IMG/VR virus record: IMGVR_UViG_3300036770_002165
Coordinates: 31,598 to 95,597 of that record
Length of the DNA: 64,000 nt
From: a virus
Direction: 5' to 3' (one strand)
Shown here: piece by piece, positions 7,446 through 15,367 of the stretch
How the letters are laid out: each line of letters opens with the position of its first letter
Numbering within the stretch: the stretch's first letter is position 1
Made by a program: the position numbers and the translations under genes
The notes under the pieces: model-generated
What the model was told of the DNA's origin: nothing
The model's input: the letters and a program-made list of their open reading frames with translations, nothing else
Database searches by the model: none

Positions 7446-8885
7446 ATGCTTACGTTGCCAACTCTGGCTGTACCACTTCTAGCGCACCAGCAGGAGGCGG
7501 TGCAGTTCGTACTTGACCATCAGCAGGCTTACCTAGCATTAGATATGGGGTTAGGTAAGACAGCCTGTGCCATAGGAGTTGTGGAGTCTGCTCGTGTTAT
7601 CGGGCAGACTCCTGCTCTTCTGGTAGTGCCCCCGTCGTTGCGTACGACGTGGATCAAGGAGTTGCAGAAGTTCGCTCCGCATCTCAAAGTGTTTGTAATC
7701 AAGGGTATGGAGACATACCCATTACCACCTGCTGATGTGTACATCATCGGTGACTCCGTGATCCGTAGTTGGGTAGACAAGGACGACCCCCACTCGCTAC
7801 GGCACCAGATCAAAGTGCTAGTCGTTGACGAGGCCCACCGTGTTAAGAACATGGGCTCTAGTCGTACTCGTGCTGTCATCGAGCTAGCCAAGACGATCCC
7901 TGGTTTCAAGATCCTCATGTCCGGTACCCCTACTCCTAACGGTAGGAACATGGAGATGGGTTCGCAGATCGAGATCCTCGGGGCGTCTGCCTGGGCCGCT
8001 GTCGGTGGTAAGGGTAAGTTCTGGAACTACTACTGCCCCGTGGAGCGTGACGACAAGGGTCGCCTTAACCGTTACGGTAAGCGTGCCAACATCGATTCAC
8101 TTGGTCTGCACGAGGCAATGACAGGCTCGTTTATGATGCGCCGACGACGTGAGGAAGTGCTAAACCTGCCACACAAGGGTAGATCAGCAATTCATATCGA
8201 AGGACGTGGTAAGGCTGTAAGTGATTACATCCTTGCCGAAGAAGATCTTGTTGCGTATCTAGCTGGCGAGGGGTTGCCATTCCGTGCCGCTATGCGCAAC
8301 GAGGCACTCGTCAAGCTAACCACCATGCGGCGGTTGGCTGGCGAGTGCAAAGTTCGTGGTGTTATCGACCACGTGAAAGAGCTGCTCGTTGAGACGGCGC
8401 ACGACGATGTACCCATGGGTATCTTTATCGTTGCTGAGCACCACTCGGTGATGAGCCCCATCGCTGAGGGCCTTGACAAGTACGGCGTGGTCATGTACAA
8501 CGGAACAATGGGGGATAAGGAGAAAGCATCAGCCGTGGAGGACTTCACGTCTGGTGCCGCTCGGGTCATGGTTGGCCAGATCAAGTCGGCGGGTGTCGGC
8601 CTGACACTCCATGGTGATGGTCGTAACCACCGTGTCATTATCGCCCAACTACCTTGGTCACCTGCAGATATCCAGCAGGCCGAGGACAGGCTGCATCGCA
8701 TCGGGCAAACATCCGATGTTGAAGTAGAGATCTGCCTTTCCAGCATCGACAACTCATGGACAGTAGATGAACGTCTGTGGGGATTGCTAGAGGGCAAAGC
8801 ATTCTCAGCTAGTGAACTCATCGATGGTAAGGGTGAGTTCTTACTAGAGGAGATACAAGACAGCATCATTGATTCTTACAGATAA
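7446..8885 (+). CDS. SNF2-family DEAH-type ATPase/helicase
   Basis: The 479-residue protein carries a complete SF2/SNF2 core: Walker A MGLGKT (residues 34-39), DEAH (128-131), motif III SGTPTPNG (around 159-166) and the C-terminal RecA lobe ending in QAEDRLHRIGQ (about 408-420, motif VI arginine). No accessory DNA-binding domain is visible. Phage SNF2 proteins probably translocate on dsDNA and remodel protein-DNA complexes during replication or repair. A second SNF2-like protein of this phage is at 35415-36962; their sequences differ considerably. Confidence 0.85.
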   Translation: MLTLPTLAVPLLAHQQEAVQFVLDHQQAYLALDMGLGKTACAIGVVESARVIGQTPALLVVPPSLRTTWIKELQKFAPHLKVFVIKGMETYPLPPADVYIIGDSVIRSWVDKDDPHSLRHQIKVLVVDEAHRVKNMGSSRTRAVIELAKTIPGFKILMSGTPTPNGRNMEMGSQIEILGASAWAAVGGKGKFWNYYCPVERDDKGRLNRYGKRANIDSLGLHEAMTGSFMMRRRREEVLNLPHKGRSAIHIEGRGKAVSDYILAEEDLVAYLAGEGLPFRAAMRNEALVKLTTMRRLAGECKVRGVIDHVKELLVETAHDDVPMGIFIVAEHHSVMSPIAEGLDKYGVVMYNGTMGDKEKASAVEDFTSGAARVMVGQIKSAGVGLTLHGDGRNHRVIIAQLPWSPADIQQAEDRLHRIGQTSDVEVEICLSSIDNSWTVDERLWGLLEGKAFSASELIDGKGEFLLEEIQDSIIDSYR

Positions 8886-8893
8886 GGAGAGAT

Positions 8894-9082
8894 ATGCCCA
8901 TTATCAAATCATCAACAAACGGAGATGACATTACAGTTGTTGTCTTCTCCAAGGAGGAGGCCGAAGCCTTCGTAAACATGATGTGGAATGCATCTTTCAA
9001 GAAGAGCAAGGATGTTAAGGAATCTATCGAAAAGCTAGAAGAAATGTTCTATGCATTCGGTATTCCTTACCCTCCTGAGTGA
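8894..9082 (+). CDS. Hypothetical protein, 62 aa
   Basis: Small unrecognised protein starting after AAGGAGAGAT, 8 bp behind the SNF2 gene. It is the last gene before an 81-bp gap (9083-9163) that separates it from the second AAA+/VWA pair. The gap holds an imperfect inverted repeat and a possible TAGGAT -10 without a convincing -35. Confidence 0.5.
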   Translation: MPIIKSSTNGDDITVVVFSKEEAEAFVNMMWNASFKKSKDVKESIEKLEEMFYAFGIPYPPE

Positions 9083-9163
9083 CGAAGGTCACAAAAATAA
9101 TCCCACAACTTTCCTGTCTTATGGATAGGATGAACCTCAACCACCAACTGAAAGGAACCACCA

Positions 9164-10369
9164 ATGGTTGCAGCCAAAGCCCTCCGTGAGGGCATGGAAG
9201 TAGTCATCAACTCCGGGCCCTACACCGGACTGATAGCACGGGTCATCGATCCCACCGTCTTCCCCGACGGGCACCCCGACCAGCGCAAGATCCGTGTTGA
9301 TATCGCTGGTGTCGGTGAGACGCTGATCATTCCCAAGCAGCTCAGCATCACCGGCATGGCCCCCGTGGTGCACAGCGCACCAACTGTGGTTGCCAGTACT
9401 GCACCAGTGCACGTGCCAACCGTGGCCGTGTCCAAAACGCCTATCACATCTCTTGACGATCCTGCCCTTGACCGTTGGCGTCCACAGCGTGCCAGCGTTG
9501 TCAAGGAGTACGTATCTCGAGAGTTGCCTGGCGGTATCAAAGATGTCGATGCGCTAGTCAAGTACTGGCGTGACGACCGCATCGATGGGTACGCCCCTAA
9601 CATCGGCCTGGTTGGTGACACCCAGTCCGGTAAAACAATGCTGGTTGAGGTTCTCGCCCACCTTGTGGCCAAGGAGATGGGGTTGTCTAAGCCCTTGCCG
9701 ATCTTCTTGCTCGCCGGTAACAGCGCCATTACCGACCACGATATGTTCGGCCAATACCGTCCTGACGACACGGGTCAACTCGTGTGGATGGAGGGTGTGG
9801 TTGCCCTAGCCGCACGCATCGGCGGAATCCTGTATCTCGACGAGGTCAACGCAATGCCTGGTGCAGTCACCGCGGCTTTGCACCCGTTAGCTGACGATAG
9901 ACACCAGTTCGTTAACATCCGTAAGCCTGTCGATGACGGGCACGGTGGCATGATGCCTGATGTTGTCAAGGCATCTACTGACCTGTGGATCATGTCGACG
10001 TACAACCCTGGCTATGCCGGTATGAGCAAGGCTAACGAAGCATTCCTCGCACGGTTCCGCTGGTTGCAGTGGAACTACGACGAGGAAGTTGAGAAGAAGT
10101 TGATCAAGTCGCCTGGTGTCAGGTTGCTTGGCCAGTCTCTCCGCAACGCCCGTGAGGGTCGTGCTATCTCAACACCGGTGGGCACATCCGCACTGCAGCG
10201 TCTTGAGCGTGACATCGCCATGTTCGGCGTTGAGTACGCACTCTGGTCGTTCTGCGGGCAGTTCACCAGTAAGGCCGAGCGCACTGTTGTCGAAACCCTA
10301 ATCGAAGACCGAAGCATCCGGCTCATGATTACCACAGAAGTCGAGGGGACAGTTAAGGAGCAAGCATGA
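9164..10369 (+). CDS. AAA+ ATPase (MoxR/CobS-like)
   Basis: The 401-residue protein has an N-terminal basic region resembling a KOW-like beta barrel (about residues 1-65). A MoxR-type AAA+ module follows: Walker A GDTQSGKT (151-158), Walker B LYLDEVNA with D226/E227, a sensor-1 STYNP near 280 and an arginine finger region ARFRW near 297. It overlaps the downstream CobT-like VWA gene by 4 nt (ATGA), so the two are co-translated. It is the full-length counterpart of the truncated gene at position 2. Phage homologues are often called CobS, but no cobalt-insertion context exists here. Confidence 0.82.
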   Translation: MVAAKALREGMEVVINSGPYTGLIARVIDPTVFPDGHPDQRKIRVDIAGVGETLIIPKQLSITGMAPVVHSAPTVVASTAPVHVPTVAVSKTPITSLDDPALDRWRPQRASVVKEYVSRELPGGIKDVDALVKYWRDDRIDGYAPNIGLVGDTQSGKTMLVEVLAHLVAKEMGLSKPLPIFLLAGNSAITDHDMFGQYRPDDTGQLVWMEGVVALAARIGGILYLDEVNAMPGAVTAALHPLADDRHQFVNIRKPVDDGHGGMMPDVVKASTDLWIMSTYNPGYAGMSKANEAFLARFRWLQWNYDEEVEKKLIKSPGVRLLGQSLRNAREGRAISTPVGTSALQRLERDIAMFGVEYALWSFCGQFTSKAERTVVETLIEDRSIRLMITTEVEGTVKEQA

Positions 10370-12297
10370 CAGACATTGATGAGCCCCAGGAAGTAGTGCC
10401 CGGAGTAATGACCCGCAAGGAGTTACAGAACTCACGATCTAGGCTACGTAACTGGATCACACGAGATGCTGCTAACTCTGAGAAGCGTGCTCGTAACCTC
10501 GCGGCACAGCTGCTAGCAACTGCGGATAACAACTACCTTCACCGCTCCCGTAACGAGAGGATGAAGTCAGACGCGCTAATCAATAGCGTTAGCAATCTGG
10601 CTAGCCGAGTGCTAGTGAGTATGAACGTTACAGCACGGGTTAAAGTGTCCCACGGGTCGGCTAAGTACTCCGGTAGGGCTGTTCAAGCTTACACGGACTT
10701 TGACACGATTAACATTCAGGTTGATCCATCGTCGTTTAACACCAGCAGCATTGAGAGCGTGTCTGAGCTAATCCACGTAATCAAAGGCCTTGTGTACCAC
10801 GAGGGTGGGCATATCGCATGGACTACGCCGATGTCATCGTTGTGTGACAGGATTGGGTGCAGCCGTAACCACGATATCGATGGTAAGCAGTACCCGTTGG
10901 TGTATATGCAGCAGTCGTGGAACGTTCTTGAAGATCAGCGTATGGAACGCGCCATGGTTGTTACCTCTCCGATCATGGCTAAGTACTTCACGAGTATCGT
11001 TGCGAAGTATGCCATTGACCCGCAGCTTCCTGGCCTAGCTTGGCCGTGGCTTGTTGGCCGTACGTATTTGCCAAAGGAATTGCGGCGTGCTGTACGAGCC
11101 GAGGCTGAGCGCATGGAGGCTGCCCACCTTATACCGAGGATGGAGTCCGCTATCTTGGCTTACTGCAATGCCAGCGATGCCAGGACAATGCACGATGCTG
11201 TTATCGAGATGCACATCTGTCTTATGGAATGGCTTTCTTCCAACAACGGCAAGATCAGCGAGGTTGACCGTCACTCTGGCCTTTTCAAAGATGACAAGCG
11301 CAGTTCACAGGAAATGCCAGTTCCCCCAACGCCAATGGAACCAGACGACAACGGTGATTCAAGCGAGGGGGGCAGCCCGTCTGACGACGCTGGTGAGGAC
11401 ACGCAGGAGAAAGACGAGAACGACGGTGACTCAGATAGTGATAAGGATTCCACCGACAAGTCGGCGGGTGATGGTGTTAGTGATAAATCGATCAAGGAAC
11501 AGCTTGAGCAGATCGTAAACCAGAACATCAGTTCAACCAACATTAACGAGGTTAATGAAGTTATGGCTGATATCAACACCAGCCAGGGAATGATGGCTAT
11601 TCGTGACGACACAATCAAGCAGATGAATAACACTGAGGTAACACTGAGCACCGAAGTCCGTAACCGTATGCTTGATGTGCTTGACCGCTTGGTTGTTCAA
11701 GTAGATCCGTCTTGGATGTTCTATCGGGAGAACGGTGTGCTAGACCCCACCGCCTACACGACACGTGAGCCTGGTGACATGAACTTCTGGTCAGGCATGG
11801 ATGGGGATAAGGGCAACGGCCATGATCTCGCTGTGTCTCTGCTTATCGACTCATCAGGGTCGATGGGCAATGAGATCGAGAACGTCAGCATCATGGCTAT
11901 GGGTATCCGTAAGGCGTGCGAGCATTACGATATCCCCTGCACTATCACCACGTTCTCTGAGGACGTACGCTTAGTTGCTGCCGGTGACGAAGAATGCGGG
12001 TTTGTCAAGGTAGAAGCTGGCGGTGGTACGCAAGTGTTCGATGCCATGACCATCCTTGATGACCAGCGTTACGGTAAGCATAACCACCTCGTAGTCATCC
12101 TTACGGATGGTGAATGGAGCGACCTAAAGGACGTGCGTATCTGGGGTAAACCAACGCGCCACATCATGATCGTCGGGTACAACGTAGATCATTCAATCAT
12201 TGCTGATAAGGGCGCTAATAGCGCCATTACCATTAGCAATATCAACGAGCTAGCGCCGCTAGTCACAAACTCCCTGGCTGGGTATTTCGGTAGCTAG
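10366..12297 (+). CDS. CobT-like VWA protein with HExxH motif
   Basis: The 643-residue protein has three parts. The N-terminal half holds a zincin-like motif HEGGH (H145-H149) with a downstream LEDQRMER segment (E189) that could give a third ligand, as in CobT-type proteins. A very acidic low-complexity linker occupies about residues 315-375. The C-terminal VWA domain has MIDAS IDSSGSMG with D495. It is translated from AAGGAGCAAGC overlapping the AAA+ gene. The pair should form a ring ATPase/adaptor complex; substrate unknown. Whether the HEGGH site is catalytic cannot be decided. Confidence 0.8.
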   Translation: MTDIDEPQEVVPGVMTRKELQNSRSRLRNWITRDAANSEKRARNLAAQLLATADNNYLHRSRNERMKSDALINSVSNLASRVLVSMNVTARVKVSHGSAKYSGRAVQAYTDFDTINIQVDPSSFNTSSIESVSELIHVIKGLVYHEGGHIAWTTPMSSLCDRIGCSRNHDIDGKQYPLVYMQQSWNVLEDQRMERAMVVTSPIMAKYFTSIVAKYAIDPQLPGLAWPWLVGRTYLPKELRRAVRAEAERMEAAHLIPRMESAILAYCNASDARTMHDAVIEMHICLMEWLSSNNGKISEVDRHSGLFKDDKRSSQEMPVPPTPMEPDDNGDSSEGGSPSDDAGEDTQEKDENDGDSDSDKDSTDKSAGDGVSDKSIKEQLEQIVNQNISSTNINEVNEVMADINTSQGMMAIRDDTIKQMNNTEVTLSTEVRNRMLDVLDRLVVQVDPSWMFYRENGVLDPTAYTTREPGDMNFWSGMDGDKGNGHDLAVSLLIDSSGSMGNEIENVSIMAMGIRKACEHYDIPCTITTFSEDVRLVAAGDEECGFVKVEAGGGTQVFDAMTILDDQRYGKHNHLVVILTDGEWSDLKDVRIWGKPTRHIMIVGYNVDHSIIADKGANSAITISNINELAPLVTNSLAGYFGS

Positions 12298-12334
12298 GTT
12301 GTAGCAACAATAAACACAAGGTAGGGTGAACCAC

Positions 12335-12694
12335 ATGGACCACAACATTGAGAACCAAATCAGAGAGTTTCTGCAGATCAGAGACGCAATCAAGACATTT
12401 GAGCCCAAGCTCAAAGACCTTGAAAACCAACTGAAGCAGTACATGACAGACAACGAGATCAAGAAGATCACCGTCGATGGACGGACCATCACCTTGGTTT
12501 CGTCGCCTGGTGTACGTAACTTCAATGCCGAAGAACTGCAGAAGCTCATCTCCGCAGCAGTGTTCAAGCAAGTCACAGAACCTAAGGTCAAGACAGAACT
12601 TCTTGATGCTGCTGTAAGTCTCGGCAAGATCCCCCAGGATGTTGTCGATCAAGTAACAACAAAAACCCCCTACAACCAGTTGCGAGTCAACTAG
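12335..12694 (+). CDS. Hypothetical coiled-coil-like protein, 119 aa
   Basis: Unrecognised. The first 45 residues are a Lys/Glu/Gln-rich heptad-like helix, followed by a short beta segment (KKITVDGRTITLVSSPG) and a helical tail. The layout resembles Gp157-type phage coiled-coil proteins, but the match is loose. ATG 12335 is preferred to GTG 12326 because TAGGG lies at a better distance. Confidence 0.55.
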   Translation: MDHNIENQIREFLQIRDAIKTFEPKLKDLENQLKQYMTDNEIKKITVDGRTITLVSSPGVRNFNAEELQKLISAAVFKQVTEPKVKTELLDAAVSLGKIPQDVVDQVTTKTPYNQLRVN

Positions 12695-12703
12695 GAGATA
12701 ACA

Positions 12704-13078
12704 ATGAAAACCATCAAGAGTAGTACGTACAACCTCAACCCCCGCGATCTTGACCTCAAGACTCTGGTTACCCTGGTTGCTGAGGGTTACGTCGAGAGTG
12801 ACATCGCAATCGTCCTCATGGCACGAGCCTCAAACGTAGACGAGGGTGCCCTCGCCAACGCTCTCCGCAAGGTCCCCAAGGCTGTCCGTAAGGCCACCAA
12901 GTGGACCGTCGAAGAGGAGCAGATCATCATCAAGATGTGGAACGAGGGTAAGACCGCTCGTCAGATCGGGGAGATCATGGGCCGCACCGCTGGTTCCGTT
13001 GGTCTCCGTATCAACCACTTGCGTAGCGCAGGCCACGAGCTCGTCTCGCACGAGGCTGGCCGCCGCAAGCAGGCGTAA
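12704..13078 (+). CDS. Myb/SANT- or GcrA-like DNA-binding protein
   Basis: The C-terminal half (about residues 63-105) reads KWTVEEEQIIIKMWNEG followed by RQIGEIMGRTAGSVGLRINHL. This is the three-helix Myb/SANT or GcrA-type HTH, with the recognition helix near residues 88-100. The N-terminal 60 residues are helical and unknown. A GGAGATAACA site fixes the start. Its stop codon abuts the first strand of the structured leader at 13079. Confidence 0.62.
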   Translation: MKTIKSSTYNLNPRDLDLKTLVTLVAEGYVESDIAIVLMARASNVDEGALANALRKVPKAVRKATKWTVEEEQIIIKMWNEGKTARQIGEIMGRTAGSVGLRINHLRSAGHELVSHEAGRRKQA

Positions 13079-13226
13079 GGAGAGTAAGCCGGAGCCTTCA
13101 GGAACCTTAGTAGGGGTAAGCGTGGTCATTCGCTCCCCTGTCTCCTTTCACCTGAAGGAACTCTCCTCCCTCCCATCCCTATTTCGTTGCTGTTGCGGGG
13201 ATGGGAGGGTGAGTCCGGTTAGACTC
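13079..13226 (+). promoter_or_regulatory. Highly structured leader RNA candidate
   Basis: The 187-nt gap before the HNH gene contains nested perfect pairings. P1 pairs GGAGAGT (13079-13085) with ACTCTCC (13160-13166). P2 pairs CCTTCAGG (13095-13102) with CCTGAAGG (13151-13158). P3 pairs AGGGG (13112-13116) with CCCCT (13135-13139) and AGCG with CGCT inside it. A separate 12-bp stem pairs CCCTCCCATCCC (13168-13179) with its complement at 13198-13209, with an 18-nt loop. A further 5-bp GAGTC/GACTC hairpin lies at 13211-13226. No U-tract follows any stem, so simple termination is not indicated. A riboswitch-like or protein-binding leader is possible. Confidence 0.6.
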
Positions 13227-13231
13227 CACAC

Positions 13232-13250
13232 CAGCGCAATCGTGGCGCTG
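13232..13250 (+). promoter_or_regulatory. Leader hairpin 3 with conserved loop AATCGTG
   Basis: CAGCGC (13232-13237) pairs perfectly with GCGCTG (13245-13250) around the 7-nt loop AATCGTG. TCCA follows, then the AAGGAGG (13254-13260) of the HNH gene. This is the tightest of the three copies and defines the shared element: a variable stem, a constant GCAATCGTG spanning stem end and loop, and TCCA before the Shine-Dalgarno. Confidence 0.65.
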
Positions 13251-13265
13251 TCCAAGGAGGTCTAT

Positions 13266-13736
13266 ATGAGTCTGTGCCGTGGCCCGCTATGTAGCGAGAA
13301 AGTCGTGGCTAAGGGTTTGTGCGCTGCGCATTATAAGCAGATGCAGCGTGATGGTGTCTTACACGTCATTGAGAAATCCAAACTCCCAGAAGATAAGTTC
13401 TGGAAAAATATCAACCGCACTGACGATGGCTGTTGGTTGTGGACCGGCCCGGTTGACAAGGGTTATGGGCGTATGTACGTGGGTAACAAAGCGTTTCAGG
13501 CGCACCGATGGTCATACGAGCAACACAAGCACATAAGTCTTACCAAGGCTGAGACGCTGGACCACCTATGCCGAAACACGCTGTGCTGTAATCCCGATCA
13601 CCTTGAAAAGGTTTCTCTTATCGAGAATATCGAGCGGCAGCACCTATACCACGCGCTTAACGCCGAGATAAAGCGCCTGCGAGAGTTCTTGATTGATATC
13701 GGGTACAACCCCGACACGCTACAAAAGGAGATGTAA
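13266..13736 (+). CDS. HNH endonuclease (HNH_3-type, homing-like)
   Basis: This 156-residue protein has an N-terminal zinc-like cluster (C5, C9, C18 with H22), CWLWTG near residue 58, an AHRWSYE strand, then LDHLCRNTLCCNPDHL, the HNH active site with Cys pair, and a helical tail. Proteins of this type are usually free-standing homing endonucleases in phage genomes. ATG 13266 is set by AAGGAGG; a longer in-frame reading back to 12846 would be antisense-like to the Myb-like gene. It sits behind an unusually long structured leader. It lacks the RuvC part of IscB. Confidence 0.78.
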   Translation: MSLCRGPLCSEKVVAKGLCAAHYKQMQRDGVLHVIEKSKLPEDKFWKNINRTDDGCWLWTGPVDKGYGRMYVGNKAFQAHRWSYEQHKHISLTKAETLDHLCRNTLCCNPDHLEKVSLIENIERQHLYHALNAEIKRLREFLIDIGYNPDTLQKEM

Positions 13737-13951
13737 TGGAAGAGGAAATCCCTAACGAGGTACAACTTAGGTACATCAAACACCCGTACTTCTGCCCTTA
13801 CTGCGAGAGTGAGAGCATAGGACTGGTTAACCACCCCGAACCATCAGAAGCAGACTTCGTGACTCAGACCGTCGGCTGTGCTGACTGCGACAACGTGTGG
13901 TTAGAGGTGTACCAACTAAGCGGTATCGAGCCGTACCCCAGCCTGCCATGA
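13736..13951 (+). CDS. Zinc-ribbon protein, 71 aa
   Basis: Two CxxC knuckles, CPYC near residue 20 and CADC near residue 50, form a classic zinc ribbon. It starts at TAATG overlapping the HNH stop. Function unknown. Confidence 0.58.
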   Translation: MEEEIPNEVQLRYIKHPYFCPYCESESIGLVNHPEPSEADFVTQTVGCADCDNVWLEVYQLSGIEPYPSLP

Positions 13952-13992
13952 CCGGGAAAGCATTTCATAACCCTTCCGATAACGGAATAGAT

Positions 13993-14208
13993 ATGAAATC
14001 TGACGACATCGTGACCCGACTATGGCAGTACACGCCAGAAGCGCCAAATATCCCAATGGAGACACGGTTGCTTCTGAATGATGCCGCCAATGAAATTTTA
14101 CGACTTCGGGCTGAAGTCGCCCGTCTAGGCACATTCCTGCATCCAGTTGGAATGGTCATAAACACCTATGGGACAAGCCTGACAAAGAGAGCATGCAATG
14201 AAACCTGA
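13993..14208 (+). CDS. Hypothetical protein MKSDDIVTRL..., 71 aa
   Basis: The N-terminus MKSDDIVTRL is nearly repeated in the next gene (MKPDDIVTRL), and both have a NEI-R-LR helix about 30 residues later, so the two are tandem paralogues of a common small phage family. ATG 13993 is chosen by that similarity. An alternative ATG at 13948 overlaps the previous stop (ATGA) and would add 15 residues. Confidence 0.5.
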   Translation: MKSDDIVTRLWQYTPEAPNIPMETRLLLNDAANEILRLRAEVARLGTFLHPVGMVINTYGTSLTKRACNET

Positions 14209-14512
14209 CGACATCGTGACCCGACTACGGGAATCGCTAGAAATGATTCACCCCGACCCCCAGGATGTGCGCGACGCCATCAACGAGATTGAACGGCTAC
14301 GTGGATACCAGGCAGGATATGCCGGTTTAGTCGAGGATAACTCGACCTATGAAGATGAGGTAGAGCGTCTCAAAGGGTTGTTAGACCCCATCATCAAGGC
14401 ATTCACGGTTCAGGGACCCGTTCCTGCGTACCATGAACACATCAAGCGCGGTTTGAAGAAAGAATGGCCTGTTCTGTACCGAGCGCTAGAACAGGCTAGT
14501 AAACAGTACTAG
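14198..14512 (+). CDS. Hypothetical protein MKPDDIVTRL..., 104 aa
   Basis: Paralogue of the preceding gene with a longer C-terminus. It overlaps that gene by 11 nt. It is helical and coiled-coil-like (Glu/Arg-rich around residues 25-65). Function unknown. Confidence 0.55.
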   Translation: MKPDDIVTRLRESLEMIHPDPQDVRDAINEIERLRGYQAGYAGLVEDNSTYEDEVERLKGLLDPIIKAFTVQGPVPAYHEHIKRGLKKEWPVLYRALEQASKQY

Positions 14513-14522
14513 GAGAACCACC

Positions 14523-14972
14523 ATGCAGACATTCGTACCATACGGTAAACACTTCGTTGGTAATGCCGCTGTTCTTGACCGACAGCGATTAGGTAAGCAA
14601 CGAGTCGAAGGATTACAAATCCTCAGAACACTTAAGGGCATCAACTACGGATGGGCCAACCACCCAGCTGTCAAGATGTGGGATGGCTACGAGGACGCCC
14701 TGGGGTATTACACCCTAACCATATGTAACCGTTGGACTTCTTATGGTTACAAAGACACCTGCGCTTACAAGGTGCGCCAAATCCTCCCGCATCTTACTGA
14801 CGCAGTTATTAACCGTGAGCAGATCAGGGAAACGATTGAAATGCCGCCGTGGTTAGACGACCTAGACTTAATGATGTCTCATAGGTCAAACCTGATCCGT
14901 AAGAAGCCTGACTACTATGGACCGATATGGCCAGAGACTCCTAGCTACCTGCCTTACAAGTGGCCCCGCTAA
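14523..14972 (+). CDS. Pyrimidine dimer DNA glycosylase-like (MSMEG_6728 family)
   Basis: The sequence matches the MSMEG_6728-type family throughout: MQTFVPY, then VLDRQRLGKQRVEGLQIL (residues 18-35), NHPAVKMWDGYEDAL and a final RSNLIRKKPDYYGP segment. The family is related to T4 endonuclease V and is annotated as pyrimidine-dimer glycosylase, suggesting UV repair. The AGGAGAACCACC site fixes the start. Its stop overlaps the convergent deaminase stop inside a CCGC-TAA-GCGG palindrome (14966-14976). Confidence 0.75.
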   Translation: MQTFVPYGKHFVGNAAVLDRQRLGKQRVEGLQILRTLKGINYGWANHPAVKMWDGYEDALGYYTLTICNRWTSYGYKDTCAYKVRQILPHLTDAVINREQIRETIEMPPWLDDLDLMMSHRSNLIRKKPDYYGPIWPETPSYLPYKWPR

Positions 14973-15367
14973 GCGGCGGCGACCATCTCCCTTACCCGCA
15001 TCTTTCCCCATCCGGTAGGGGTGGTCCAGACGGCGGTGTGAATACCGTAATCGTTTAGCATCTCTTGGCAACGCTCACAAGGCATAGCCATACCTACATA
15101 ACCGCTTCTGGTTACCCGCGCGACGTAGATCTTCGAGCCAGCTACGTCTCCAGCGCGTCGGATCGCCACCTCTTCTGCGTGGTAAGAGACCCCATCAAGA
15201 GACATTACCTTTGAGGGGTGGTTACGGTAACGATTAACACCAGTGCTTAGGACACTCCCACCACGGACGATCACCGCCCCCACTCTCCATTGAGAGTGAG
15301 GTGCGGTAACCGCCTGATCCATAGCGTAGTTAAGCCACCTAAAGTCAGATGAACTCAGGGAGGGCAT
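14969..15367 (-). CDS. dCMP/cytidine deaminase-like protein
   Basis: Zinc-dependent deaminase signature: HAEE (residues about 63-66) with the catalytic Glu, and PCERC (about 93-97) as the PCxxC zinc motif. At 132 aa it fits a minimal deoxycytidylate deaminase, which would supply dUMP for thymidylate synthesis; nucleotide level versus nucleoside specificity cannot be told. Its start overlaps the end of the WhiB gene by 23 nt, and no clear Shine-Dalgarno is seen. Confidence 0.75.
   Translation of the reverse strand: MPSLSSSDFRWLNYAMDQAVTAPHSQWRVGAVIVRGGSVLSTGVNRYRNHPSKVMSLDGVSYHAEEVAIRRAGDVAGSKIYVARVTRSGYVGMAMPCERCQEMLNDYGIHTAVWTTPTGWGKMRVREMVAAA

Noticed and set aside
9083-9163. Promoter before the second AAA+ gene
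   Set aside because: TAGGAT could be a -10 but no -35 lies at 16-18 nt; left as a weak possibility.
12846-13265. N-terminal extension of the HNH gene
   Set aside because: It would read a different frame of the Myb-like gene and the structured leader; AAGGAGG plus ATG 13266 gives the normal HNH start.
13079-13736. IscB/HEARO-type or group I intron
   Set aside because: The endonuclease lacks RuvC and is too short for IscB, and neither flank is an interrupted gene; only the structured leader remains notable.
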